A program made the position numbers and the translations under genes. A DNA stretch of 64,000 nt, taken from Hydractinia symbiolongicarpus. Its lineage: Eukaryota; Cnidaria; Hydrozoa; Anthoathecata; Hydractiniidae. Below are positions 12,701-24,600 of this stretch, one piece after another. The stretch covers positions 17,645,501-17,709,500 of the forward strand of contig NC_079881.1 of the NCBI RefSeq assembly GCF_029227915.1, given 5' to 3'. Numbering within the stretch: the stretch's first letter is position 1; each line of letters begins with the position of its first letter. The notes below the pieces were generated by a model, which worked only from the letters and a program-made list of their open reading frames with translations, did no database searches and was not told where the DNA came from.

Positions 12701-15700
12701 GTTTCGACTACAAGAAGAAAAAGCAAACGCGATTAAGAATTGAGACTTAATTTTGACAACAACGTATTTTTGAAGAAAATTATGAAAGTTAAACATTGCA
12801 TTTCGTTGAAACCAAAGAATGCACAGTCCTCTCGACTTTATACGACCTTGCAAATTTATTTAAAATTGAAGATCTTTACAGACCCGATTAAGGTATAAAT
12901 AAAGATTTTTAACAATTGTAAAAGGTTTATTCTGACATATTTATGTATTGTCTTTGATTTTAGATTTGTCATGTCTCTTGCGCAAGAAAACAGTTAACTG
13001 ACTAAGAAATTTTTTTAAGGGTGACGCAAATTATTCACGTGGAAAATAAAAAATACTGCTAGTCAAAATACAAGAGAAGTTGTGTAACATAGTTAAAATT
13101 TGTGTTTCTTGATCACCACTGCCGAAAACTCCTCTGAACAACACTTCTTCTAAAGACAATACGCGTGCTATAATTATATACCTGGAGTTGTTGCATTCTT
13201 TCTTGCTGGATCTCGTGCGCTTCTTGAAGTTGCAAATAGGAGGCTTCGATATCATTTTTCTACAAAACACGAACACGTCTAACCAGAGAAGACAAAAATA
13301 AAAAAACTTTCACATTTCTGTTTGTATCCCTTTCAACGTACTGACGACTGTTATTCTTGAATATTGAATAAGAAAATATAGTCAGAAGGTTACAACACCA
13401 ACACTGTTTTGCCCACGCTTATTGGGTAACTGAGTTCAAAAGCAAGCGTTGGGATGTAGCATGAATATTTCCACGTGTTTTAAAAACAGTACCATAGTGC
13501 TGATGGACATTTGATGTCGGGAAAGTATCCATATAACACATATACAAACAAATACACAAAAAAACAAACAAACAAACAAACAAACAAAACAAACAAACAC
13601 ACAAACAAAGAAACAAACAAAAAAGTAAATCTACCTTAATAATTTCATTTTGTAGTTTATACACTCTTTCTTGTAAAGTGTTTTTCTCTTCGTTTTCAGC
13701 AGCGAGGCGTCGTTTTAAAGGAACTGAAGATAATGATTAACATTTAAGTACACGAAATATAGTATAAATTTTATTAACGAGGTCTAACTTAAACTTCTAT
13801 CTCCTTCAGTTGTCCCCGCTTCGCGACTTATAAAGGGATTCACCTTAAGAGTATCACAATGCTGACAATTAGAAGTATTTAGGAACATTGGGGCTCAGCT
13901 AGATTTAAGGAACTCTTTTTAAAAAGGTATAGCTTTTGGAGAAAGAAGACTGAAGTACCTGTCAATGATTAAAAAGCATTCTTCTGTCTACATTGTATTT
14001 ATTTTCGATCGTGTATAAAATCCGTATAAAGAAATTTGAGACTTAAAAGTTCTCAAATTAAAGAGTGTCAAGATGAACGAAACAACAGGTTGGCTGTAGA
14101 TTTAAAACTGTTCTAATCTGAGAAGATTATAGCAGGATTTTGGAGATTTAGGGGTCACATTTTAGAAGAAAACACTGAAAAGTGTATAGAACTATTCGTA
14201 TTTTAGAAGATTTTCAGGAGAAAATAAAGGTTTACTAGTAATCAAGAAGGACTGTTCATGTTGAATTACAGCAACTATGATAAACACATGCTTGACCTTT
14301 TGTCACATGAAACGTAATAACAAGAAATTACTGTTCGAAAAAAAGATATCAACACACACAATTTTCACTATTTCAGAGTAAACAAATATTTTGGGTTCAC
14401 ATTTAAGGTCATTTAGGAGATTGTAGGTGTAGCCGCACTGAACAAATAAAAACGAGCTTTTTGTCACTACACTTGGATTGCAATGTTAATTATAGTTTCA
14501 AACACGAAGACCTACAAGACCATAAAAAGACGAGTTTTTATACCCTTTTTCTTCCTATTATTCAAACATTAAGTTGGAAAACTTACCAATGACTTCAAGG
14601 TCGTCTCCATTCTCACTTACTACTCCATCGCCAGCATAATATAGTTTAGTTGCCAACTGGCTTTTCTCATGCTATACGTTTAGAAACCAAAAGGAAACAT
14701 TATTGTGATGGATGCTTAATTTTATTTGCACAGTGATATATCAGACTGGCACGAAAGTCTCATCTATTTGAACCTATTTCCCTCCTCAATATCATCACAA
14801 CTTCTCAAGGTCAAATACACTTGCAACTGTACTATTTTTAAAGTTCTATCCCTTTATTGGACTTATTTAAATCGAGCATTTACGATGTGTGTCTACAAAA
14901 GAACAAACGGACGAACAAACAAACGGGAAAAGGAACAAACGAACGAAAGAACAAACGAACGAACGAACGAACAAACGGGCGGGTTGGCGGGTGGACGAAC
15001 GATGATTTGATACCAAATAAATATCAAACCTGAAGTTTTAAAATTTTTCGTCTTAACTCTATAACATCTTGTCCCATTGTCTGTATCACATTTCGGTACC
15101 GATCTAACTCCTATGAACAAAAAAAAAATCAAAAAATCCATCTGCAATCTTGATGGGTGTGACGTATAAAGTTGACGTTTGTTTTATAGCTCACGTAAAA
15201 GGTCAGTGTTGATTGAACTACAACAAAGTAGCTATAGCTTGTTCGACTTAATTAGTTGAAAAACAGTTTGGATAAAAGAGGTCTATATTTTTTATTGGCA
15301 TGTTTATGTTATAAACGTATAAATTTAAAAAAAATAATCTATCGAGTTCACGCACTTTAGAGATGGATAAAACATGCGGAGAAGGGGGGGGGGCCTTATT
15401 TTTGCCGGATTTTTTCATCCTAACTGCGTAAGGTCATCAGATATTAAATTATGGAAGGGGAATTCTACAAGACCTTTATACATCCGTGATCAAAACTAAG
15501 GAGTTTACCTTTGTTTGATAGTCCAGAACAGCTATAACATGTGAGTCAAGATTTCCTCTCTCCTATGATAATAAAAAACTGTCAGTTTTACACAGAAATC
15601 AGAAATAATCAAAGTCAGATGGCAAAATTTCGGGTGTGTTTTTTGTCACAATTTTACTTAATTTTTCTACATAGTGACATAAAAAAGAAATATACCTACA

Positions 15701-18700
15701 AAATATTCAAAATATCACGGAATAAGTTGCGTTAATACCCCTCATACCGTTTCAAATAGTACACAAGAGAGCTTATATACACTGGTTTGCTTTTTCATGA
15801 AGTGTGACAAACTATTGTATTTTTTATGCTTTTTCTAAATAGAGTCAACAGCTCGTGGAAAAACCCACGTGTTTGTCAGTCTTCCATACTATGAACATCA
15901 GATTTTTGCCTGTCGTAAATAGTGTAGGCATTTCTATTTTGTGCACAAAATAAGCCGGTTTAAAAAAAGAAAAGATGGCTTTATTGTAGAGACTATCAGC
16001 TAAGTATTTTTTTTTCTTGAGAGCAATAATCTCATGACATCACAATAATTAAACATTATGACAAAACGTACGGCTACCGACAACTCCACAGGAAGTAGAC
16101 TGTCTCTAGTTGCAACTTGAGATGACATTGCTTTTTGTGGTTCGTGTATCGGTACATGTGCTTTAACAGGTGTTTCAGTTGATGTCTCCTCTGTCAGAGC
16201 GTGAAATTTTGGTAGTATCAACTTGATGGCATCTACAGCAGGGAAATCTATGGTGAACTAAAGGTAAGCAAGAACGCATGAAGTTTGGAATTGTGCTCCT
16301 AAAAAAGGGGCTAAAAGCCCAGATAGATATAAGTAGAAAGTTGTTTATTAATAAATACTGGCAGTTTAGAAATAGAATAGAATGGATGACAACTGCACAA
16401 AACCTTTAATGACTGAAAAAGATATACTTGACAAGTATTGATGAAATGAAATTATAAAATAAAATGACAACTGGTTGTCTACCATATTATTGTTGTTGTT
16501 TTTACACATTTTTAGGTTTTTAAGCTTTCTTTTTCATTTTGTGCCACATTTCTAGGTTTTTAGACAATCACTATGCAAAGTCATACGAATAAAAAATTGC
16601 TAAAAAAACTATGGCTAAACACTTATGTGGGCTTTTCCTACAAAATGATAATGTCATTCAAGATTTTAAATGTTACCTAATTTTATTTTATAACACTATC
16701 TATTGCGAGATGTTTTACAGAAAATAACACTATCATCAACATACACTTTTTGCATCAGACGAAGTAGAGGAAATTCTTGTTTGCATCAAAACATCAACAT
16801 CTTTAACACTAATGTCATCTGATCCACCAACTACTTGTAGAGTAGAAGTATCTGCAGTCGCCTTTTTTAGATCGTCAACCTGCAGAAGCAACATCCGTGT
16901 TATAAACAACACAATACTAATAATGGGGGGGGGGGCGGGGCTGGTGGGGTTTCACAATTCACTTACGGATGTGTTTACATCTTCCTGAAATATTTTCCTT
17001 TCACATTTTGTACGCATTCCAACGACTGTGGTGAAAATGTAATTGCTACTTCAAAAAATGTTGAAATGACTATAACTATCTGCGTATAAATCTTTTTCTT
17101 TAGAAAAGGAAAAAAACTTTTTTAACAAATCTAGTTTTAGGAATACCCATTTTTGCTTTTGATACTTTCTGCAGAGGAGATCAGGATTTAAATAAAGCCA
17201 GATACCATAAAATGCCTAACATACACAATTCTGTTTCAATACTAGTATATAATACAGTGTTCCATTGAAAATGTCAACATATATTTACTCAACATAACCT
17301 ACTCTTAATTTTTCTTTCACCTTTTTTAAAATTTTCTGCAAATCAGTGCTTTTAAAGGATTTTGTGACATAAACTTTTGTGAATTCAGAAAAAAATTCGC
17401 GAAATTTGTGATTATTTCTACACTACAAGTAATTTATTAACACAAAACATTTTTCTGCGTAACCCATAATTTTGCAGAACAGAAAGCAAACTCTAGATCT
17501 TTGAAATATATAATTTTTAACGGTAAAGGTAATGAAATATATCCAAATATTCTATCACTTCGCATATACATATTTTTATATCCAGACATGATAGAATCGA
17601 ATGAACAAAGACAACAAAATGTGTTATCGGTTATAAGGTTTAAGAACGTGAATTTTTGTTATGGCCAGTTTACCAACTTTTTGAGAACGAAAACTTCACA
17701 TTAAGCAAGAAAATACTTCACTGAAATACCTGAATACACCAGGCTTTTAACAATATTTTTAAAAAAGAGGAGTGAACAATATATTTTATTAAATTCTCAC
17801 TAGAGCTGTTGTAGCATCAGTAGCTGCATTAACATCTAAAAAAACATACGACTATATATTAAAGAAATAAGAAAATCTGATAACATTTCTGATAACACAT
17901 CTCATTTTATTCAGATAATTTCTAAATAACACAAATCATACAGTTCTAATCACCTTTCTTGGGAGACGGCTTATGAAGTTTACGTTTTGTAAAAACAGGC
18001 GATTCCTCACTATTGACAATACACAAATCTACTATGTCACTGTCAGAGGGGGATTGAACACCAGGAGGAGTTCTGGGTAATTTCATACTGCGTTGAAATA
18101 TGCGTTCTTTTGATAGATGGATTTTAGATTGCTCATACACTTTGAATCCGTGCTGTTCTCGTTTCCCAACATGACTCGCTGAGTTACTTTCATATCCAGG
18201 TTCAGTGTTAACTGAGTTAAACAAGAAATGTCCTTTTTTCTCCTGTCTTTTATCCTGTTCTCGCATATCTTCTTCAACTTCTGATAACGTCTCTAAATTT
18301 CTCCTAAATTCCCTGTTCTCACTTTCTTCCCTGAATTTATAACGTATATTTTCCATACAGTCCACGTTCACACTCTCTTTACTCGGAACACTAACAAAAC
18401 TATTCATATTTTCTCTAGACGATTTATCAACGATGTTATTCATTTTACTATCCAATACAAAACTGTTAATACTAGATGATAAATCACTGCTCACTGATGG
18501 AACTTCAGCAACTAAGAGAAAATGTTGGTATTGATTAGTAGTAGTACACAATAAATTTCAAAATATACAAGAAACAGAATAAACTTGGAATTGGTAGCAG
18601 AGAAATAGTAAAATGAAATAAAGAACAATTTTTTTAGTAAAACAAGGTGACAATTGATGAAGATTAAAACGTATACTGTGGTTAGAGTTACCTTATTTTA

Positions 18701-21173
18701 CTAAAAAATAACCAGAATATCAAAATTCTGATAAATATTGGTATTTTAAGCAAATTTCAAGCTTCCAAAAAAATCACAGAAAAAAATGTAATCAAATGTA
18801 ATCAGCAGAACTTAATTGCACTTAGTGGGACCGTTTGATAACAACTGAACTAATCTAATGGTAATAGCTATGTCACAACATTTTTGTCGGCACTAGTTTA
18901 TGGCCTAGGTAACCAGACAACTGTTTTAATTTCGAGAAAACATACAAACCAATTGTTTCTTCTTGAGAATCTCCACGAGCTTCTAAATCTTCAATTTTTT
19001 CATTCTCCATCAGAAATTTCATAAATCCAGTTGCTACACAAATTTGCTCATTGTCCAATAGCGTGAACAGCTTAATGCTACCTTTGTGGATATCTTCATC
19101 CAAAGGAGTAAGAGGGAATAAAATCTTCTTTGGTTTTAACTACAACAGAATCAGACGGTGGGTTGTCATTTAATGTAATTAATTGAGCCTTACCAGAGAT
19201 TCCTCATGTACCTGATATTTAAAAAAAAGATGTAACACGAAACAGCTAATAAATTTGTTTCTCAATAAAACATTGACATCTTTGACTTAACTTCTGGACA
19301 TTTCCCAACTGCCCAATTTTTTTCAGCTAAAACTTCGCACTTATTGAAACCTTGAAATACTAATAGAAGGGCAACAAAACGTTAATGCAATTTTCCAGAA
19401 CAGTTCTGAAATTTAGTCCTTGCTAATACTTTAAAAAAAAATAATAGTTCAACTTTGCTGACATTCCTGACAGAGTTTACCGTGTTATTCTATTGGTGAT
19501 GTGAATCCAGGTTTTGACAGTAATTTAAATCAATATCTGAAAATAAATTTTTAGTCATTAACGTACCAGTAATTTTCCAGTTGCATATTTGAAAAACGCA
19601 TCCGCATATGATGTTGATGCTTTGTCTGGATCGTGTTTTAAAACGGTGACATGAAGGTACACAGGATCAATGAACACGCCTGTTAATAACAGAAATTTTT
19701 TTAAATTGATAGTAATCGCAGTACCGTGAAAAATATCGGAAATATTTTTTCACCCTTTAGGCGAGTAAAATTAATGAGAACTAAAAAAGGAAAAAAAATT
19801 GACAATATTTGAGAACAATAATATAGCATATATTTCGTGTAGATTAACCAATGAAATTGCGAGGTCAATTCATCTGTATGACAAGTGCATATAAAATATA
19901 ATTTAAAATAAAAAGAAAGGACTAAATTTTTTAACATCCACTCAATTTTTATAAGTTTGGCCTTTTTCAAAACTTGTTGACCCAAAATATTATACATTCT
20001 GCAAATCCTGAACTTGCAAAATTCCACAATTTCAAAGCCCCTACACTCTAATGTCATCAGCTTTTCATTTTAACCTTAACAATATGCAAAGTAAACAACT
20101 AAAAAACAAAGAAATAATAAATGTTTACCCGTAGAGGTAGCTGAAAGATTGAATTAATAATAAAATTTTTTAATCACCAAATCAACAGCACAGACTTTCA
20201 AGAACTATAAGTTCTTGATATTCTTGGTAACATTTTACACTTTTTCAGGCAAAAATGCTATTAAAACGTTGAATTTTAGAAGCTTTAATATCTTAGTTAG
20301 TCAAATTTATGTTAATCACATAACTTTGTCAGTTGAAAACATTACTACCAATAACTAGAATTTTCATCTTATTAGAGTAAAATTCAATTTTATACTTTAA
20401 TAATAGGGAATTTTTGTACAAAAGCATTTAAAGACACAACAATTTTTATTTTTATGTCTAATCAAGTTATTTCTTTTGTCTCTTTATCCCCTGACAACAA
20501 TATCTTGTGACCGATTTTTTCACTCCTGACCAATTTATCAAAAACCTGAAATCTCAATAATTCATATTTTTTACCATTTCCTAGTCAATTCGAAATTAAG
20601 TATCAATTTTTACAATGGTGAAATAGAAAATCAAGATTGAAATTAAATAACCTGCAAAAATTTCTACCTTAAGGTATATTGGTATATCACATTGACACAT
20701 TTACATTAAAAAATTTATGTGTTAAGTGGGAGGTATTAGTCCTGAAAAATTGGGATGTGGGTGCCTATTAGATAAATATAAAAACCCAGAATGTATCATA
20801 GCCATGCAGCATAGTAAAAAAGATTATTAAAGAAAAATCTGTCACTGCCCAAGCTGAAATGTTTAATACAAGTATCTGCATGTTGAAAAAAACACCTAGC
20901 TCATATCAGCATGATTAAATAAAAATTACTTCTATCTATAGCGATGTCTAATTCCCTTCCTCTCAATTGCGCTGCTTCTGTTTGTTCACCGTCTTGATGC
21001 CAAGCTTGTAACATGTAACTTTCGTTTGTTGTTTTTTGAAATTGTTCTTCAGGTTTCACATTAAATGGAATCCTCCTTTGTTTGCATCTTACTTCAAATA
21101 ATGCTTGATAGGTTCCAGATGTATAAAGTAGTACTTCTCGCAAAGAAATTTTAAAAATATCCAGACTCTTCAT
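5342..21173 (-). CDS. C2-domain and coiled-coil protein, CCDC33-like, about 20 exons
   Basis: A spliced minus-strand gene built from short exons with GT-AG borders whose phases agree at nearly every junction. It encodes about 830 residues: a C2-like N-terminus, a low-complexity middle, and a helical, Q/E/K-rich coiled-coil C-terminal half. A C2 domain followed by a coiled coil, at this length, fits CCDC33, a testis- and cilia-associated vertebrate protein of unknown biochemical role. I hold that name as probable, not proven. The ATG at 21173 is chosen because an in-frame TAA lies two codons upstream. Exon blocks are listed separately. One junction, between 19567-19679 and the exon ending at 19292, is out of phase, so a small exon is probably missing. 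The 5 kb intron 6785-11854 carries a complete hAT element. DTD2 lies 0.5 kb upstream on the same strand. Confidence 0.75.
5955..6265. repeat. Minisatellite, about 11 copies of a 26-29 bp unit
   Basis: The unit reads roughly TTGTTACGACAACAAAGCTA followed by GTTTCG, repeated about 11 times with scattered substitutions. Two overlapping open frames through it are by-products of the repeat (recurrent CYDNKA and LLRQQS) and are not called genes. It lies in the intron between exons 5626-5720 and 6692-6784 of the CCDC33-like gene. Confidence 0.9.
7487..8670 (+). pseudogene. OTU-like (vertnin-like) reading frame inside the hAT element, decayed
   Basis: Three pieces read as one broken gene. A possible first exon, 7487-7652, begins MKEIFNSRIGDLSKLP and ends at a GT donor. 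A second piece, about 7967-8060, contains SSEASGNCLYSWVSLMLSGD, which resembles the cysteine-bearing G-N-C-L block of OTU deubiquitinase-like domains. A third, 8074-8670, contains NCKNGRWAGLLDILALSTVI and NHFVPCI, which resemble later OTU/vertnin-like strands with a histidine. A frameshift lies near 8065. The cysteine and a histidine that could form a catalytic pair are visible. OTU identity is my reading of motifs; a vertnin-type non-enzymatic relative is equally possible. Confidence 0.5.
8660..10572 (+). pseudogene. hAT transposase (DUF4371 plus hAT dimerisation domain), interrupted by a SINE
   Basis: Fragments in order give the ZMYM1/THAP12-like hAT transposase: NRFFSVLADELLDCSNKEQL (8700s, first catalytic-region aspartate), then the SINE, then QGYDGAGNVAGHLNGL (about 9300), the open piece 9459-9995 (CRTRWIERIDGM), and 10058-10486 with the C-terminal dimerisation motif CECERSFSSLRRLKDY. 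Frameshifts occur near 9410, 9993 and 10480; the original stop is TAA at 10570-10572. In an intact element this enzyme cuts and pastes the transposon. This copy cannot be active. Confidence 0.88.
8905..9275 (-). mobile_element. tRNA-derived SINE, full length, inside the hAT transposase
   Basis: Read on the minus strand, the head contains an A-box-like TAGATTAGTGGTTA and a perfect B box, GGTTCGATTCC, the internal promoter of tRNA-type SINEs. A body of about 300 bp follows (GGGTTAACCCAAGCCATGTG, then CCCCTCCTGGAAATAATAGA), with a tail of ATCT repeats at the low-coordinate end. AGAT occurs at both junctions but a long target duplication is not clear. A second copy lies at 28320-29045 and fragments at 27505 and 32163. 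Confidence 0.88.
11772..11824. repeat. Short near-perfect hairpin (23-bp stem)
   Basis: The arm GTTTCTTAAATTCCTACTCC.. (11772-11794) is complementary to 11802-11824 at 22 of 23 positions, with a 7-base loop. It lies in an intron of the CCDC33-like gene just after the exon at 11855. It could be a tiny foldback element or a transcribed structured RNA. Confidence 0.75.
11855..15562 (-). CDS. Coiled-coil exons of the CCDC33-like gene
   Basis: Eight short exons in order: 15562-15509, 15110-15030 (ELDRYRNVIQTMGQDVIEL), 14671-14587, 13723-13635 (PLKRRLAAENEEKNTLQERV), 13259-13182 (EASYLQLQEAHEIQQERMQQ), 12707-12654, 12286-12259 (28 bases, VIEELEKRL) and 11943-11855. Every splice site is GT-AG and every phase matches. 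The residues are rich in E, K, Q, R and L with heptad-like spacing, so these exons very likely form long parallel helices. The ELDRYRNVIQTMGQD segment is the best one for a database match to the family. Confidence 0.82.
13558..13620. repeat. AAAC microsatellite
   Basis: A run of AAAC/AAAACA units between two coiled-coil exons of the CCDC33-like gene. The minus-strand open frame across it, rich in Leu, Cys and Phe, is an artefact of the repeat. Confidence 0.9.
14903..15002. repeat. GAAC/AAAC microsatellite
   Basis: Imperfect four-base repeats (GAACAAAC, GAACGAAC) fill about 100 bp just before the exon 15030-15110. The TNERTNERTNE-like peptide they spell is not considered a gene. Confidence 0.9.
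16078..18511 (-). CDS. Central exons of the CCDC33-like gene
   Basis: Exons in order: 18511-17954 (558 bases, serine- and charge-rich, containing RRNLETLSEVEEDMREQDK and a proline-rich end near KLPRTPPGVQSPS), 17835-17801 (35 bases, DVNAATDATTAL), 16879-16745 (VDDLKKATADTSTLQVVGG) and 16257-16078 (FTIDFPAVDAIKLILPKF to LLPVELS). Phases agree at all three internal junctions and also back to the exon at 18950. Composition suggests a largely disordered linker between the C2-like part and the coiled coils. I recognise no named domain. Confidence 0.72.
16925..16949 (+). other. G-rich run with G-quadruplex potential
   Basis: Eleven Gs, then C, four Gs, CTGGT and four Gs lie in an intron of the CCDC33-like gene, on the strand opposite its transcript. 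The spacing allows an intramolecular quadruplex. A separate run of ten Gs occurs at 15384-15393. Confidence 0.6.
18950..21173 (-). CDS. N-terminal C2-like exons of the CCDC33-like gene
   Basis: Exons in transcript order: 21173-20930 (starts MKSLDIFKISLREVLLY, includes ALFEVRCKQRRIPF), 19679-19567 (VFIDPVYLHVTVLKHDPDK), 19350 or 19359 to 19292 (CEVLAEKNWAVGKCPE), 19211-19194 (an 18-base micro-exon, VHEESL) and 19139-18950 (ILFPLTPLDEDIHKG to EETI). Alternating hydrophobic strands such as YLHVTVLKHD look like C2 beta strands; acidic calcium-binding loops are not obvious. The first exon ends one base into a codon and the second supplies the other two, giving serine. The 19679-19567 exon ends in phase 0 but the next needs phase 1, so a short exon is missing or an acceptor is wrong. 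The donor at 19291 (GTTAAG) is weak. Confidence 0.7.
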
Positions 21174-21658
21174 AGTTTTTTAATTATTATTTATTTTATT
21201 TTATTTACATCTGAAAATCAAAATATGATCATACATTACTATCAACGAAAATAAATCACTTTTCTAAGATTTGTTGTTTGGATAAGACAGTGAAATATGA
21301 TAAAGAGTTCTATTTAATGTAAAAAATGCTTTGAAAGTTAAAAATAATAATAATAATAATTAATTATTTAAAAAGATTTTCTTCAGTCCTTTTTTCACAA
21401 CTTTGCAATATGTAAAAGCAAAATTACAATAACAAAAAAAAAAACATTAGACAAATTTGCATTATGTTGCCAAAATATGTGCTGCAACATTGCTATCATT
21501 GCTATTGCATTTTCTGTTGGTTCATATTTGTCTATTAGGCATCGGATTGCACCAATCGATAGCTAGGGATTGGATGCTTCTCAAAGCACTGTATCATAAT
21601 ATTGCCTCTTCCCAACTTCTAGTTGTCGGAAACATTTGAATTTCACATTACATGCACA

Positions 21659-24600
21659 TTAAAATTCTATAACATGTGTATATGGACCATTTGTTTCCAC
21701 ACTTAGTACTTGCAAGTTGCCATAGGTACCTTAAAATAACAGTCAACTGGGATTAGGAATTGTAACTATTTTCATTACAAAAATTAAACAAAAATTATCA
21801 GTTTGTGCAAAAGAATGATAATTTTTAACAAACTTAATCTTTTTGCTTCAAACAAAAATAAATCCAATGAATCAGGTTGGAACCAGAAACAACCCAGTAC
21901 GGTATATGGAAACGGCAACAGGACAAATGATAAGCGCAAAGCTGAAATATGGATATTATCATAAGGAGCCTGGTGTAATAGGTTATGATAAATTTACTTT
22001 TACATAAGTAAATGGAATTTCCTGTGCAAGGTAATTTTTTTTACTGTATCTAGTCTTAAAAAATTGGACTTTGTATTTTGATTTATTGATTTTTAGAAAA
22101 TAAGTCTTTTTTAAGTATATTATTACAATCACAGTTGAATTCCTTATTGACATGTACAAATGTTTAAAAACACAGTAAAAGAATTGAGTATTCCTAGACG
22201 TACCACTTTGAACGATACATTCACTGGGTACCACAGATTTGTTAGCTTCAAAGACTTCCTAAAGTAACAAAAGCTACAACTATAAATCTAAAAACAGAAA
22301 GTTTCCTTTCAGCAGACTCAAAACATATAAAATAACCCCACTTCTGATACAGCATTTTTGACTGTTTTTCCCTTTTTTATTAAATGAAAATAAAAATCTG
22401 CCAGGATAAAATGCACAGAAACATTAAACATCCTGTTTTCCAATAAGATTCATGCGTTTTTTTTAAGACCCCAAAAATAATGCAGGTATCTTAACTCCAA
22501 ACCTTTCACAAGATACTGCAACAGTATTTTTAGGTTGGTTGCGGATCTAATGACACAGAAATAAAAAGATTACTGCTGACTATATATAAAAGTCTCAATT
22601 GTTGCGTACCCTAACTTGCTGTACAAATGAACGATATAGTTCTTGTCCAACGTCTTTATCAATATTTCCATGGTATCTAAGTGTACAAAACAAAAGAATT
22701 AAAATAAAGTTACAATGCGAGGTATATGTTTAAGTACCTAACTTACTGTATCACTTTTCCTTTCATTTTTCCACCTAGTGTTGCCTAGAAAGAATAATAT
22801 AACTTGATCAAAGATCATTGCATAAACTTAAAGCAGTGTCTCAGATATGCTGATATCAGCAGCAAAAATCTAAAAACCTTAAGGTGAACCACATTTTTAA
22901 AAATTACCCTGGGGTCTGCAGCGTTTTCCATAGAATTGACAAGCGCTGACACTTGTGAAAGCAACACAACTTAACTTGTGGTTGAAAGCTTAGAAATCGC
23001 GATTTGAAATGGAAGAAAATGCAAAAAATGGCATTGGCAAATGTAGCTATAAGACAAGGAGCTGGGATTTAATTTCCCTTTTAAGTTCTGACTACTTTTA
23101 AGCAAGTTAAATCCAGCCTTGCCCTTTCATAGTTCCTCTGGCTGGCTATAGCAAAAATGTTTAACATTCCAACTTATATACCTCATTTTACTTAGTACTA
23201 ATAAATGTTGGCTTAATCCAAATGTAGCTATGGGTAGGTCAGCTGCCTGTTTAAGAACAACATCAAACAACGTTGGAGTTATCCCTTATTTGTAAACATT
23301 CATTGGTGGTAATTTTGTACAAGTACCAAATTTTATGAGTACACTATTTGCACAAGTTAAAACAAAGTACCTTGTACATAAATTGTAAAAAATGTGTACG
23401 AATGATCCCTTTGTTTTATTTAATCCCACAAATGAAACAAAGAAAACAGGTTTTGCTATTTCCTGTAACCTATACAGAGATTTCGTTGGTATATATAGGC
23501 AAATTAATTGTCTTTAATTTCTTCTGATATACAAATACACCATGTATAGGTTTAAGTGTGTGACGTTTGCAAAGTGGATTATATTTTTTACAATTCTTTT
23601 TAACAAAGCATCACTTATAAATTTTTTCTGTCATTTAGCTAGCTAGACTTCTAACCCTTCCTAAATCGAGCGTCGGCAAAAAGTTGTTGAATTACAAACC
23701 TTCAAAATGTTTGATTAATCTTTAAATTAAATTTTTTTAAAAAAGAATCAATTAAAATTGCTGTACAAAAACAAGAAATCGCAGAGCTGGTGAAAATAAT
23801 TGTGGGACAGATGATCCTTCGTGTAGATGATTAAAGGCCACGATGCAACGTTGAAATTTTTGGTAATCCTGGAGACTAAGATGTCATTGTGGTTTGCATG
23901 CACCACACTCAATTGTGTTGTCATTCTTCAGCTTGAAATATATAAGTTTTTTTTATAAATCAAGAATAATTGTGTTAAAGCTATTAAATCTCCGTAGCTG
24001 CTCCTTTGGAGTAACTAGCAAACAAATTAATTGCTACAACTTCTTCATGAACTCAAATAGCAAGTTATTTATTAATACTATTAAATTTTTTGTATAAATT
24101 TTCACGGTCACTCATTAAAATATAAGTTTGTGATTTATTAGCTTTGTTATTTCTGTAGATCGTAACTTCCTAATTTCGTTTTAATTACGCATAATAATTA
24201 AAAACAACAATATCAGCAGTGCTCTTTCTTTGATGTGACGTGTAAGTTGCCTTTTTAAGCTAACTTTTTAAGCATAATCTGGGTTAAAGTTTCCAACGAT
24301 TACGTGGATGTCCATCATTTATACTGAAATTTTTGAATTGAACACAAATAGTTATAAGGTTATATCATCAAAAAGTACAGATGCACACATACCTGTGGTA
24401 CAATTAAAACATCACCTGGCAGTTCTAAAATTGAAAATCTTTTTTTCCGCTCTTCACAAAAACTCAATTTAACTTCAAGTAAGGCTTTCACTAAAAAAAA
24501 GGTTATGCATACCTTTACTACTAAGTTAACAAGCAAGGACTGCTCATTCCTCAAAACATATTTAATTCTCAAAAACAATTTCGTTTAATTCTTTATTTTT

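Noticed and set aside
13419-13664. Minus-strand frame rich in Cys, Leu and Phe
   Set aside because: It is produced by the AAAC microsatellite; the real coding there is the coiled-coil exon 13635-13723.
14726-15010. Plus-strand frame ending in a TNERTNER-type repeat
   Set aside because: It is produced by the GAAC microsatellite and lies antisense to the CCDC33-like gene.
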